From Planctomycetota bacterium (GTDB lineage: Bacteria; Planctomycetota; Phycisphaerae; Sedimentisphaerales; Anaerobacaceae), in the NCBI GenBank assembly GCA_022563885.1, contig JADFMM010000008.1:1-53035 (forward strand): a DNA stretch of 53,035 nt. Direction: 5' to 3'. The notes beneath the pieces were generated by a model. That model was given only the letters and a program-made list of their open reading frames with translations. It was not told the DNA's origin and searched no databases. Made by a program: the position numbers and the translations under genes. Numbering within the stretch: the first letter of the stretch is position 1; each line of letters starts with the position of its first letter. This document shows positions 7,755-16,401 of this stretch, one piece after another.

Positions 7755-9173
7755 CTAAACAATCGGGAAACGCCGGCAAAGCCCGCAAACCGCATCTCGC
7801 GTTGTCTGGATAAACCGGTCATCCAAATGAAAAGAAGTGTCACTGACCGGCTTGACCTGAGTCAGGACGGAGTGAAGCAGATCGGCGATCTCTGCCATGT
7901 GTGCCATCTGCATGCCGCTGTGCGTCACGATGGGCGTGCCCAAGCGAATGCCGCTGGTGACGCTCTGGCCCTTGCGGTCGTAGGGCAGTCTGTTCATGTT
8001 GACAATGATGCCGCAGGCCTCCAGACAGCGCTGCGCCACGACGCCCGTGAGACCTGGACTGAACTGCGTGACATCGAGGAGAATCATGTGGTTGTCCGTA
8101 CCGCCGGTGAGCACTTCGAAGCCTCGGTCAATCAGACAGCCGGCGAGGGCGCCGGCGTTTTCTCGGATGGCAAGCTGGCGGGACTTGTAGGCTGCGGTCA
8201 GCGTCTCCAGGAAGAACACGGCCTTGGCTGCGATGTTGTTTAACTGGGGGGTGCCCTGAACGCCGGGGAAGGTGGTCTTGTTGAGATGATCCCACAGGGG
8301 ACGGTGGGTCTTGCCGGCCCGGATGGGCCGATTATGGTCGCGACCCATGAGGATGAGTCCGCCGCGGGGCCCGCCCGACTTGTAGGTGCTGGTGGTGGTA
8401 AAGTGGGCCTCATTGATGGGGCTGGGGTGCAGGCCTGCGATCACCAGACCCGCGATATGGGAGATGTCGGCCAGTAGATAGGCGTCGACGCGCTCGGCGA
8501 TCCGCCGGAACCGCGCGAAGTCGAGGGTCCGGGAGTAGGCCGTGGCCCCGCAGATGATCAGTTGGGGTTGACACTTGACGGCCTGGGCCTCGATGGCCTC
8601 GTAGTCCAAGAGGAAGGTCTGCCTGTTCACGCCGTACTGTGCGATGTCATAGACCGCGTGCGTTGCCGAGACCTGGGCCCCGTGGGACACATGACCGCCT
8701 TGGTCCAGGCCCAAGCTGAGAATGCGGTCGCCCGGATGGAGCACGGCATTGAATACGATGTGGTTCGCCGTCGTGCCGCAGTGGGGTTGGACGTTGGCAT
8801 ACTGGGCGCGAAAGGTCTGCTTGGCCCGTTCGACGGCCAGCGTTTCGATCCGGTCGACGACTTCGCATCCCCCATGGTAACGCTGGCCGACGAAGCCCTC
8901 GGTGGTCTTGTCTTGTACGACGGATCCCAAGGCCGCCAACACGGCGGGGGAGCAGCGGTTTTCGGCGGCAATGAGTTGCAGGGTGTCCTGTTGGCGCCGG
9001 CCCTCTTTCTCGACCAAGTCGTAAATGACGGGGTCGTTGGCGCGAAGCGGGTCGTGCGTGGGGGGGGGAGATCCGGAGGCCGGCCGTAGCGCTTCTGCCT
9101 TGCCTTTTCCCCTGACAGTGGAGACGGGTCCCTGTCTCGTTCGCTGTATTCTGGCCTTCCTGTCCAGCACCAT
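7755..9173 (-). CDS. glyA: Serine hydroxymethyltransferase homologue, divergent active site
   Basis: 472 residues, a fold-type I PLP enzyme of the SHMT family, which moves the serine hydroxymethyl group to tetrahydrofolate. Conserved: ENRCSPAVLAALGSV, RYHGGCE, ADISHIAGLVIAGLHPSP, GPRGG and the PLP Lys265 in TTTSTYKSGG. Changed relative to E. coli GlyA: Tyr55 is Thr90, Tyr65 is His100 and the His before the PLP lysine is Tyr264; the essential Glu57 equivalent is kept (Glu92). These changes suggest altered substrate preference, so the symbol is provisional. The N-terminus is about 40 residues longer than usual; a GTG inside may be the true start. It is the last gene of dxr-rseP-glyA, 10 bases after rseP. 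Confidence 0.82.
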   Translation of the reverse strand: MVLDRKARIQRTRQGPVSTVRGKGKAEALRPASGSPPPTHDPLRANDPVIYDLVEKEGRRQQDTLQLIAAENRCSPAVLAALGSVVQDKTTEGFVGQRYHGGCEVVDRIETLAVERAKQTFRAQYANVQPHCGTTANHIVFNAVLHPGDRILSLGLDQGGHVSHGAQVSATHAVYDIAQYGVNRQTFLLDYEAIEAQAVKCQPQLIICGATAYSRTLDFARFRRIAERVDAYLLADISHIAGLVIAGLHPSPINEAHFTTTSTYKSGGPRGGLILMGRDHNRPIRAGKTHRPLWDHLNKTTFPGVQGTPQLNNIAAKAVFFLETLTAAYKSRQLAIRENAGALAGCLIDRGFEVLTGGTDNHMILLDVTQFSPGLTGVVAQRCLEACGIIVNMNRLPYDRKGQSVTSGIRLGTPIVTHSGMQMAHMAEIADLLHSVLTQVKPVSDTSFHLDDRFIQTTRDAVCGLCRRFPIV

Positions 9174-9183
9174 GGTCGCAGCT

Positions 9184-11268
9184 CTAATAACCGACAATCA
9201 GTCTGAGGACGTCATTATAGGTCAAATAGGCGAACACCGTCAAGATCAGAGCCAGACCGGTGTAGGTCAAGGCCTCCTGCACGCGTATGCTGAGGGGAGA
9301 GCCCTTGATCTTCTCCACGACTAATAGGACAAAGACGCCGCCATCCACGACGGGAATGGGCAGGAAGTTCACCACGGCCAGGTTGACGCTGATGAAGGCG
9401 AGCAGGTAGAGGAATTCGACAAAAGACTCTTCCACGGCCTGGTACGTGATGGTGGCGATGCCTACAGGGCCGCTCATGGCCTTGAGCGACACATTTCCCG
9501 AGATGAGCTTCTTGAGGGTGACATAGGTCTGGAGGATAAACGATACGCTTTTTCGACAACTCATGCCAAACGCGTCGGCCAGGTTGTTGGCCTTATGGAT
9601 TTCTTTAAGAGAGTCCAAGGGGATGCTAAGCGTTCGGAAAGACTTGACGGTGATGTTTTTCTCCAGGTTGTCCGCCTGGAAGGCGACCGTCCCCGATGCG
9701 TCGCCGTCGAGCTGCCAGCGAAGCTTGACCTGCCGATTCTCGCGTCGTCGGACGGCATCGATCACATCGTAAAAACTCGAGACCTCGGTATCGTCGACCG
9801 CCGTGATGAGGGCGCCTCTGGGGATCTCCAACGCCTCGATGCCCTCCCCGCTGGAGATCGTCTTGGCGACTCTGGCGTTGCGCCCGTCGTAGCCGACGGC
9901 GATGCCGATGATCACTCGCTCGCTGTTGTCTGCCTGTTTGGGGATCGTTTTGATGGTGATTTCTCTGTCGATGCCGTTGGCATCGGCGCGAAGGATTTTC
10001 AGGATAAGCTCTTTGTCCTTATGGCTTGTAGTCAGATCACGCATCTCCTTGTAGGTCGGATACGCAACGTCCTCGATCGCTATAATGATGTCATCTTCGC
10101 GAAAGGCGGAGTTCTCTGGGTCGGATGGACTGAAAATGCGGAGACAGGGCAGCATCGAGCATATGTGATCGAGGTCGTCTTCAGTATCTACCTCTTTCAT
10201 GGCATTGAGATACAGGGGCAGGGTGGAAGTGACACGTTCGACCCGGCCGTCCTCTGTCCTTCGCTCTGCCTCCAGAGACAAGGAGGGTGCGATGGTAGTC
10301 CTGAGGATCTCATCCAGCTCCCAAAAGTGCTCAAGCGGCTGACCCGCCGCCGAAACGATCCGATCTCCCGGTTTGAGCCCTGTATCGCTATAGAGCTTCT
10401 CCGGATCCGTGACTTTGGCGATGGAGAGATCCTGAGGAGGAAACAGGCCGAACAGTCTGACGGGAACCCCGTCGATCTGCCGGGCTGTAATCTGAAGATC
10501 CTCGATGGTGCCATCCCGATGCCGGACCTTTAGCCGGACCTCTTCGCCTCGGTCGGACAGTGCGGCGGCCATGACGACATCGAGGTATTCCAGCCGCTTG
10601 CTTTTGCCGGCAATCTCGATGATCCTGTCACCCGTCTGCAGTCCTGCGGCCTCGGCGGGAGACCCCGGTACCACGCCGCCCACAATGGGCGGCACACGGG
10701 GGATCCCGGTCATGTAGAGAAACATCAGGATGATGACCGCCGAAATGACATTGAACGTGACGCCGGCGACGATGACGGCCATGCGGATGCTGGTCCGCTT
10801 GTTCCCGAAGGAGCGTGGATCTGAGGACTGTGTGTCTGCCCCGGTGTCCTCCTGTCCCAACATCTTGACATAACCGGCAATGGGAATAGTACCGATCCGG
10901 TACTCTGTTTCGCCGGCCTTGCCCTTGGGACCAAAGGTGAAACTCAGCAGGCCATCCCCCTCGGGGTCGTCCTCCTTGGGAAAGAGACTGGGCAGGATGC
11001 GCACACGAAAGCCCTGCTCGGTTCGTCGGATGCCCAGGAACACCGGCGGGATAAAGATGGAAAACACCTCCACCTTGATGCCGCCCGCCTTGGCGACGAA
11101 GAAGTGCCCGCACTCGTGAATGAAGACCACGGCGCTGAATCCCAGCACGGCCAGGAATATGTTCCAGGACTTATGGGCGTTCTCTGCGATGATATAGGCC
11201 AAGGCCAACAGGGCGACGATGCAGAGGAAAAGTCGCGAATAGGTGAGGAGTCTGTTCTGTTTGGACAT
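9184..11268 (-). CDS. rseP: Site-2 protease RseP, extended with several PDZ domains
   Basis: 694 residues, against about 450 in E. coli. It is an intramembrane zinc metalloprotease that cuts anti-sigma factors and signal peptides within the inner membrane. Seen: the zinc motif HECGH (51-55) in the second hydrophobic segment, and the third-ligand motif NFLPIPVVDGG near 636-644, where Asp642 is kept but the usual LDG is VDG. Between them lie PDZ-like repeats: PGSPAEAAGLQTGDRII (around 201), TGLKPGDRIVSAAG (around 295), a third around FREDDIIIAIEDVAYP and a fourth around IPRGALITAVDD. Additional C-terminal helices follow. It lies between dxr and glyA, and dxr-rseP adjacency is common in bacteria. 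Confidence 0.92.
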   Translation of the reverse strand: MSKQNRLLTYSRLFLCIVALLALAYIIAENAHKSWNIFLAVLGFSAVVFIHECGHFFVAKAGGIKVEVFSIFIPPVFLGIRRTEQGFRVRILPSLFPKEDDPEGDGLLSFTFGPKGKAGETEYRIGTIPIAGYVKMLGQEDTGADTQSSDPRSFGNKRTSIRMAVIVAGVTFNVISAVIILMFLYMTGIPRVPPIVGGVVPGSPAEAAGLQTGDRIIEIAGKSKRLEYLDVVMAAALSDRGEEVRLKVRHRDGTIEDLQITARQIDGVPVRLFGLFPPQDLSIAKVTDPEKLYSDTGLKPGDRIVSAAGQPLEHFWELDEILRTTIAPSLSLEAERRTEDGRVERVTSTLPLYLNAMKEVDTEDDLDHICSMLPCLRIFSPSDPENSAFREDDIIIAIEDVAYPTYKEMRDLTTSHKDKELILKILRADANGIDREITIKTIPKQADNSERVIIGIAVGYDGRNARVAKTISSGEGIEALEIPRGALITAVDDTEVSSFYDVIDAVRRRENRQVKLRWQLDGDASGTVAFQADNLEKNITVKSFRTLSIPLDSLKEIHKANNLADAFGMSCRKSVSFILQTYVTLKKLISGNVSLKAMSGPVGIATITYQAVEESFVEFLYLLAFISVNLAVVNFLPIPVVDGGVFVLLVVEKIKGSPLSIRVQEALTYTGLALILTVFAYLTYNDVLRLIVGY

Positions 11269-11326
11269 AGAGTCTATCCCTTACTATTTGGTCCTACGGG
11301 TCAGGCGACGTGATGTGCATGACGTC

Positions 11327-12511
11327 TCACCCTTTGACCGGGGCCCTGTCCGCCCTCGTCCGTTCCACTCTGCGTTGGGCTTGGTCTCTCGCCCAGGCAT
11401 CCGCATCCAGCAGCCCCTCCAGAGAGACATCGGTCTTTATATCGTGTTTGTCCAGACAGTGTTCAACCAATTCCAGGATTCCCGTGAATTTGATTTTTCC
11501 GGTCAGGAAGGCGTGTACCGCCACCTCATTGGCGGCGTTGAAAACGGCCGGGGCAGTGCCGCCCGCCCGCGCCACTTCGTAGGCCAGAGGCAAGGCCCTG
11601 AACGTTTCGAGGTTGGGACTCTCAAACGTCATTTGGCCCAACTCCTCCAAACGCAGATGCTTCGAGACACCCTTGAGTCGCCTGGGATAGGTCAGTGCGT
11701 ATTGAATGGGCAGGCACATGTCGGGGTGACCCAGTTGGGCGACGAGCGACCCATCGACAAACTCCACCAGCGAATGGATGATGGACTCGGGGTGGATCAG
11801 TACTTCGATCTGCGCGACCGGCAGATCAAAGAGCCAATGGGCTTCGATGATCTCCAGGGCCTTGTTCATCATGGTGGCAGAGTCGATGGTAATCTTGGGT
11901 CCCATAGTCCAGGTGGGATGGGCCAAAGCCTCCTCTCGGGTAACATGGTCCAAGTCCTGTGGCGTGCACTTGCGAAAGGGTCCCCCAGATCCGGTGAGGA
12001 TGATCCGCTCCACCTCGTCGGGGTTGCCGGCGAGCAGTGCCTGGAACACGGCCGAATGTTCACTGTCCACCGGCAACAGGGTGCATCCGTGGGCTTTGGC
12101 CGTTCGCGTGAGCAGTTCACCTGCCGTGACCAAGGGTTCTTTATTGGCGATGGCCAGTCTCTTACCGGCCCGAGCGGCGGCAAGGGCGGAGGGCAGCCCG
12201 GCGGCGCCGACCACGGCCGTCAGCACAATATCGATCTCCCCCTCTTCCGCGATCGCCGTGAGACCCTCGGACCCGGTCAGGATCTCGACGCGGTGGTCCC
12301 CGAGCCGTGCCTGAAGATTGCGGGCTGCATCCGGATCGGCGACGGCCACGACCTTTGGCGCGTACTTCTCGATCTGTTGGGCAAGCAAATCGACATTCCT
12401 GTGGGCCGTCAGGGCCGTCACCTCATACCCGCTGTCGAGCGCGTCGATGACCCGCAGGGCATTGGTGCCGATGGAGCCGGTGGATCCCAAAATGGCGATC
12501 TTTAGGGTCAT
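11327..12511 (-). CDS. dxr: 1-deoxy-D-xylulose 5-phosphate reductoisomerase
   Basis: 394 residues, normal length. It converts DXP to MEP with NADPH, the first committed step of the non-mevalonate isoprenoid pathway, in the cytoplasm. Seen: the NADPH loop GSTGSIG (9-15), ANKEPLVTAG, the metal/substrate motif PVDSEHSAVFQ (Asp, Glu), GSGGPF, the flexible-loop region HPTWTMGPKITIDSATMMNK, and IHPESIIHSLVEF. The ANKE-S motif reads ANKEPLV here, where Pro replaces the more usual Ser/Thr. It is the first gene of the dxr-rseP-glyA operon, with a good promoter at 12605-12634. The product feeds UppS, encoded at 22367. Confidence 0.96.
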   Translation of the reverse strand: MTLKIAILGSTGSIGTNALRVIDALDSGYEVTALTAHRNVDLLAQQIEKYAPKVVAVADPDAARNLQARLGDHRVEILTGSEGLTAIAEEGEIDIVLTAVVGAAGLPSALAAARAGKRLAIANKEPLVTAGELLTRTAKAHGCTLLPVDSEHSAVFQALLAGNPDEVERIILTGSGGPFRKCTPQDLDHVTREEALAHPTWTMGPKITIDSATMMNKALEIIEAHWLFDLPVAQIEVLIHPESIIHSLVEFVDGSLVAQLGHPDMCLPIQYALTYPRRLKGVSKHLRLEELGQMTFESPNLETFRALPLAYEVARAGGTAPAVFNAANEVAVHAFLTGKIKFTGILELVEHCLDKHDIKTDVSLEGLLDADAWARDQAQRRVERTRADRAPVKG

Positions 12512-12604
12512 GCGCTCAGGGGTCCGGTGCTGGGATTGCGTTCCCGCTTAGAGAGAGTGATGGCAGGCGGCACAACACGATGGTTTTCCCAATCATATGG
12601 CCCG

Positions 12605-12634
12605 ATAGTACGGCAGGGCCGTGTCGACTGTCAA
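12605..12634 (-). promoter_or_regulatory. Promoter of the dxr-rseP-glyA operon
   Basis: On the minus strand TTGACA (12629-12634), an 18-base spacer and TACTAT (12605-12610). Expected start is near 12598, leaving an 87-base leader before dxr. Confidence 0.6.
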
Positions 12635-12669
12635 GGTCTAAGAGGGGCGGGCGGGGGCGATCACATCGT

Positions 12670-12720
12670 AATTCAGTAATTCAGTGATCAGTGAACAGTA
12701 ATGAGTAATGAATAATCGGT
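12670..12720. repeat. Degenerate tandem heptamer array
   Basis: Read leftward to rightward: CAGTAATT, CAGTGAT, CAGTGAA, CAGTAAT, GAGTAAT, GAATAAT. CAGTAAT is the complement of ATTACTG found four times in the array at 3929, so the two arrays use the same word in opposite orientation. Confidence 0.6.
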
Positions 12721-13299
12721 TTAGGCCAGAAACGGATGACTGTATCACCGATGACGCTCTTGGGGAAATCCGTGCTAGACAAAAGTAAAGACCGGCTGTT
12801 CGGGTTAGCCACTAAGACGCGGTCGCCCTGGGCCTGGCTCGTCCCAGACGGGCCCTTCGCGCTGAGGCATCTACTCGGACCTAGTGGAGGTCTACCTCAG
12901 GATTCTCTTGGGAGCCGACTCGGTTGTCGGCGGCGCGAGTTGACCACCTATCGCGCTAGGAGGGGCAACACAACCCTTATTCTCGGGCCTGTCCTCAAAA
13001 GGGCACTCCACCTTTCGGCAAGAGAATGGATAGGGACTGTGGGCATGACGATACCCGCCCTAGGCATTGTCGGAAAACTCCGTCGTCGGCCCGAGAGCGA
13101 GCCATTTTTTCGCCTGGCAAAGACGGCGAAGCAGGCGATGTTTGTTCTATCGTCAGATGCAGCCGGGATGCGGCCAGGGAGAAAAAGGGCCGCTCCCAGC
13201 CAGATCGAGTCTTCCGACACAGCTTAATACACAAGCCAGTTTGTTTATCGGACGCCACCTGCGGTGTACGCGAGCGGCGGTCCATCTGGAAAGGGGAAT
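12721..13299. other. Gene-free stretch with a shared 34-nt segment
   Basis: A frame of 163 codons crosses this gap, but it lacks a ribosome-binding site and any family pattern, and overlaps equally long frames on both strands. The one recognisable item is 13068-13101, which matches the 54-bp palindromic element at 39681 with two mismatches. The region may be the decayed remains of a mobile element. Confidence 0.4.
13068..13101 (+). repeat. Partial copy of the 54-bp palindromic element
   Basis: 34 nt from TGTCGGAAAACTC through GTCGTCGGCCCGAGAGCGAG match the reverse complement of 39696-39729 with two mismatches. The second inverted end is missing here; after the match the sequence diverges. 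Confidence 0.55.
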
Positions 13300-13920
13300 G
13301 TGACGCGTAGGTGTAATCGAGATCATGCGGTCAGACAGTTTGGTCCCACCTGGAAGGAGGGCCGGCGGCGAGGGTCTGCGCTCGTTGTGCTCGCGTTTCT
13401 CCTACTCGGTTGTTGCCCGTGTGTACAGGCCGCCGCCGAACAATCCACCAGATTTTGGATCAAGATCGCCTTTGTTTTCAAAATCCTGAAATTTTCCGAG
13501 TGGCCCGAAGAGAAGAGCACGGGCAAGTTGGTGGTGGGTGTCGTCGGCAAGACACCACTGGCCCCAGGAACGATGGAGGTCCCCAATGCCAAGGTGGGGG
13601 ACAGGAGCGTATTCATCACCGTGATCCCTACTTGGAGCAAGAGCGGCAACGAGACCCAGGACAAACTGATTGCCACATGCCACGTCCTCTTCGTCTGTGC
13701 GTCCGCCCAGGCTCACACGCCCCAAATCTTGGAGCAGCTTAAAGGAAAAGCCACCTTGACGGTTGGGGAAACGGACGAATTCCTCAAGCAGGGAGGGGTA
13801 TTCAATTTCTTCATCGAAGACAGGAAGGTCCAATTTGATGCCAATCTAAAGGCTGCCAAGGCTTCCAACATCAAGATTCGCGCCAAGTTGCTACGCCTGG
13901 CCAAGAACGTGATCAAGTGA
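13300..13920 (+). CDS. YfiR-family periplasmic protein (DUF4154)
   Basis: 206 residues. The start is taken as GTG 13300 because AAAGGGG ends about 5 bases before it; a GTG at 13264 is in frame but unsupported. A basic stretch (RRRGSALVV) and hydrophobic LAFLLLGC form a signal, ending near VQAAAEQ. The YfiR pattern is clear: IAFVFKILKFSEWP, VGVVGKTPL, HVLFVCASAQ, VGETDEFLKQGGVFNFFIEDRKVQFDANL and the closing IKIRAKLLRLAKNV. In Pseudomonas, YfiR is the periplasmic repressor of the CHASE8-domain diguanylate cyclase YfiN. Here the next gene (290 bases on) encodes a histidine kinase with a CHASE8-like periplasmic domain, so the same inhibitor-sensor pairing is inferred, with a different output. 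Confidence 0.85.
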   Translation: MTRRCNRDHAVRQFGPTWKEGRRRGSALVVLAFLLLGCCPCVQAAAEQSTRFWIKIAFVFKILKFSEWPEEKSTGKLVVGVVGKTPLAPGTMEVPNAKVGDRSVFITVIPTWSKSGNETQDKLIATCHVLFVCASAQAHTPQILEQLKGKATLTVGETDEFLKQGGVFNFFIEDRKVQFDANLKAAKASNIKIRAKLLRLAKNVIK

Positions 13921-14139
13921 ACGAAGGCATCGCGTCCGGCTTGCCGGGAGCCTGAGCGACGGGTGCCGACGACTTCCTGAACCCGCACTCCGGCGTGACC
14001 TCGCCGGGGGCGTCACCCCATGCCCTGGTTACCGCCTGCCAAGATTTTAGTTAATTCAGGCCCCTTTTGAGCCGTTATTAGCGGCAGAAGAGAAGCGTCG
14101 GTCTCCGGGGAACAGGTGGGCAAGAGCCACTGTTAGGTT

Positions 14140-14153
14140 CCGGCGAAAGCCGG
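14140..14153. repeat. REP-like GNRA hairpin
   Basis: CCGGC-GAAA-GCCGG is a perfect 5-bp stem with a GNRA tetraloop, extended by TT before and GCC after. It resembles bacterial REP palindromes, but I see only this copy in the window. It lies in the gap between the YfiR-like gene and the sensor kinase. Confidence 0.4.
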
Positions 14154-14210
14154 GCCCCGATCACACTTGGCTGGCAACCCTTCCCTAGGCATTGGCAGGA
14201 GCAACGAGAG

Positions 14211-16388
14211 ATGCGCAAGCACGCATTCGATAACGGCAGACCGACATGGAGGTCGGCACTCATGGGCTTGATGCGGAACATGGCGATTCGTCATAAGCTC
14301 GTGCTCGTCATCATGGTGACCTGCCTGAGTGCACTCATGGTGGCAGGGGTTGCCTTCATCGGCTTTCGTTATGTCCAGGCCCGCCGCGACATGGTCCAGA
14401 CCCTGCAGACCCAGGCGCAGATGATTGCGGAAAACTTGAAGGCGGCTCTCACCTTCGATGACGCGGCCGACGCGGCAGAGGTGCTCACCGCGTTTCACGT
14501 CGAGCCCTCCATTGTGTTGGCCTGCATTCATGACAGCGAGGGCAAGGTGTTTGCCACCCATCTTCGAAAAGACTCCAGCCTGGACATGGCACAACTGGAG
14601 GTCAAGCGGGTCGAGGGATTCCGCTTTGCCGGTGAGTATTTGACGGTCACCAAACCAATACACGACGAAAACGGCGTGACCGTCATCGGCACGGTGACGG
14701 TGTGGTCCGATCTGGAGCCGCTCAAGGCGATGTTGCGGCGCAATGTGTCGATCATCACCGGGGTCCTGCTACTGGCATCGCTGGTGGCCTACCTGATCTC
14801 CTCCAGGGTCCAGGGCATCATCTCCAGGCCGATCCTCGACCTCACGGAAGTGACCAAGCGTGTGTCCGAGAAGAAGGAGTACTCTACCCGGGCCGAGAAA
14901 CATGGCAACGATGAGGTGGGAATGCTCATCGATTCTTTCAATGAGATGTTGGGGCAGATTCAAGAGCGGGATCGAGCTCTGGTGGGCGCGAATGAGTTGT
15001 TGGAGGCCCGCGTCGAAGAACGAACCGCCGAACTCCAGTCGGCCAATAAGCAGCTGACCCGTGAAATGGACTACCGCAAAAAGGTCGAAGAGGCGCAACG
15101 CGAACGCACCGAGCGGATCATTGGTCATCAAGCCACACTGCTGCAACTGGGCAAGGCATCCGGCCTGGATTTGCGTGACGGCTTCCGGAGGATCACCCAC
15201 GAGGTGGCACAGACCATTGACGTGGCACGTGTGAGCATTTGGCTCTTCGATGACCAGCATCGCATCTTGGTCTGCGAGGACATGTACCTACTCCACCAAG
15301 GCATCCATGAGTCGGGACTGGAACTGGATCCCGCCGACTATCCCCGGTATTTTCAGGCCATGGAGGAGAGTCGGATCGTGGCGGCCGAAGATGCGGCGAC
15401 GGACGTGCGGACTCTGGAATATGCATCGGGACACTTGGACACGTTCGGCATTTCTTCACTTATGAACGTGCCTATCCGCGTCCGCGGCAAGTTGGTGGGT
15501 GTGATCTGTCACGAGCACGTCGGTCCGGCCCGGGAGTGGACCCTGGAGGAACAGGATTTTGCAGCCTCCATCGCCGACATGATCACGCTCAAGCTTGAGG
15601 TCGAGGGACGAAAAGCCGCAGAGAAGGCCATCGTGCAGTTGAATACGGAATTGGAGGCCAACGTTCTGGAGCTAAAACGATCCAACACCGAACTTCAGAA
15701 CTTTGCCTATGTGACGGCCCACGACCTCAAGGCACCGCTGCGGGCCATCGGCACCTTGATCGATTGGGTCTATTCGGACTACTGCGACGTCTTCGAAGAG
15801 CAGGGACGGGAACAGATGCAACTGATCAAGTCCCGCGTCGTACGCATGAATGAACTCATCGACAGTATCCTGCGCTACTCCGAGATCGGTCGCGGCAACC
15901 GCAACATGCAAAAGATCAACGTGGAGGCGCTGGTGACGGAAACGATCTCCATGATTGACCCACCGGAACATATCGACATCGTCATCAAGGATCAGTTGCC
16001 CCTAGTGATTAGCGAAAGGCATCGCCTGATGCAGGTCTTTCAGCATCTCATCGACAACGGCGTCAAGTACATGGACAAGCCCAAAGGCCGCATCGAAGTG
16101 GGCTGCAGCGACGAGGGAGCATATTGGCAGTTCTATGTATCGGACAACGGACCTGGGATTGGCGAAAAGTACCACGAGAAAATCTTCCGCATGTTTCAGA
16201 CCTTGACTCCCCGAGATGAACTGGAAAGCACCGGCATCGGTCTTGCGGTTGTCAAGAAGATCGTGGAGTTGTTCGGCGGGAAGGTCTGGTTGGAATCGGT
16301 CGAGGGTGAAGGGACGAAGTTCGTCTTCACACTGCCCAAAGTCGAGAGTCCCAGCGAGGTCCAAGAGCCCCAGAGAACGACCGCTTAG
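14211..16388 (+). CDS. Hybrid-input sensor histidine kinase (CHASE8-like, HAMP, GAF)
   Basis: 725 residues. Order: TM1 (about 30-52); a periplasmic CHASE8-like domain (53-178) with LTFDDAADAAEVLTAF and ACIHDSEGKVFATH; TM2 (179-197); HAMP (198-250); a coiled coil (255-305); GAF (310-465) with VSIWLFDDQHRI and MNVPIRVRGKLVGVI; HisKA with His504 in AHDLKAPL; and an ATPase domain (about 600-710) with HLIDNGVKY, DNGPGIG and GIGLAVVKK. All kinase motifs are intact, so it should autophosphorylate. The periplasmic domain is that of YfiN-type proteins, and the YfiR-like gene is directly upstream. GGAG lies about 13 bases before the ATG. No response regulator is encoded nearby, so the phosphotransfer target is unknown. 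Confidence 0.9.
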   Translation: MRKHAFDNGRPTWRSALMGLMRNMAIRHKLVLVIMVTCLSALMVAGVAFIGFRYVQARRDMVQTLQTQAQMIAENLKAALTFDDAADAAEVLTAFHVEPSIVLACIHDSEGKVFATHLRKDSSLDMAQLEVKRVEGFRFAGEYLTVTKPIHDENGVTVIGTVTVWSDLEPLKAMLRRNVSIITGVLLLASLVAYLISSRVQGIISRPILDLTEVTKRVSEKKEYSTRAEKHGNDEVGMLIDSFNEMLGQIQERDRALVGANELLEARVEERTAELQSANKQLTREMDYRKKVEEAQRERTERIIGHQATLLQLGKASGLDLRDGFRRITHEVAQTIDVARVSIWLFDDQHRILVCEDMYLLHQGIHESGLELDPADYPRYFQAMEESRIVAAEDAATDVRTLEYASGHLDTFGISSLMNVPIRVRGKLVGVICHEHVGPAREWTLEEQDFAASIADMITLKLEVEGRKAAEKAIVQLNTELEANVLELKRSNTELQNFAYVTAHDLKAPLRAIGTLIDWVYSDYCDVFEEQGREQMQLIKSRVVRMNELIDSILRYSEIGRGNRNMQKINVEALVTETISMIDPPEHIDIVIKDQLPLVISERHRLMQVFQHLIDNGVKYMDKPKGRIEVGCSDEGAYWQFYVSDNGPGIGEKYHEKIFRMFQTLTPRDELESTGIGLAVVKKIVELFGGKVWLESVEGEGTKFVFTLPKVESPSEVQEPQRTTA

Positions 16389-16401
16389 GCTGCCACAGGT
16401 A

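Noticed and set aside
9595-12505. Long plus-strand frames opposite rseP and dxr (312 and 420 codons)
   Set aside because: They mirror clearly identified genes on the minus strand and have no start signal or domain.
12736-13227. 163-codon frame in the gap before the YfiR-like gene
   Set aside because: No ribosome-binding site, no family pattern, comparable frames on both strands, and it runs across the repeat segment at 13068-13101.
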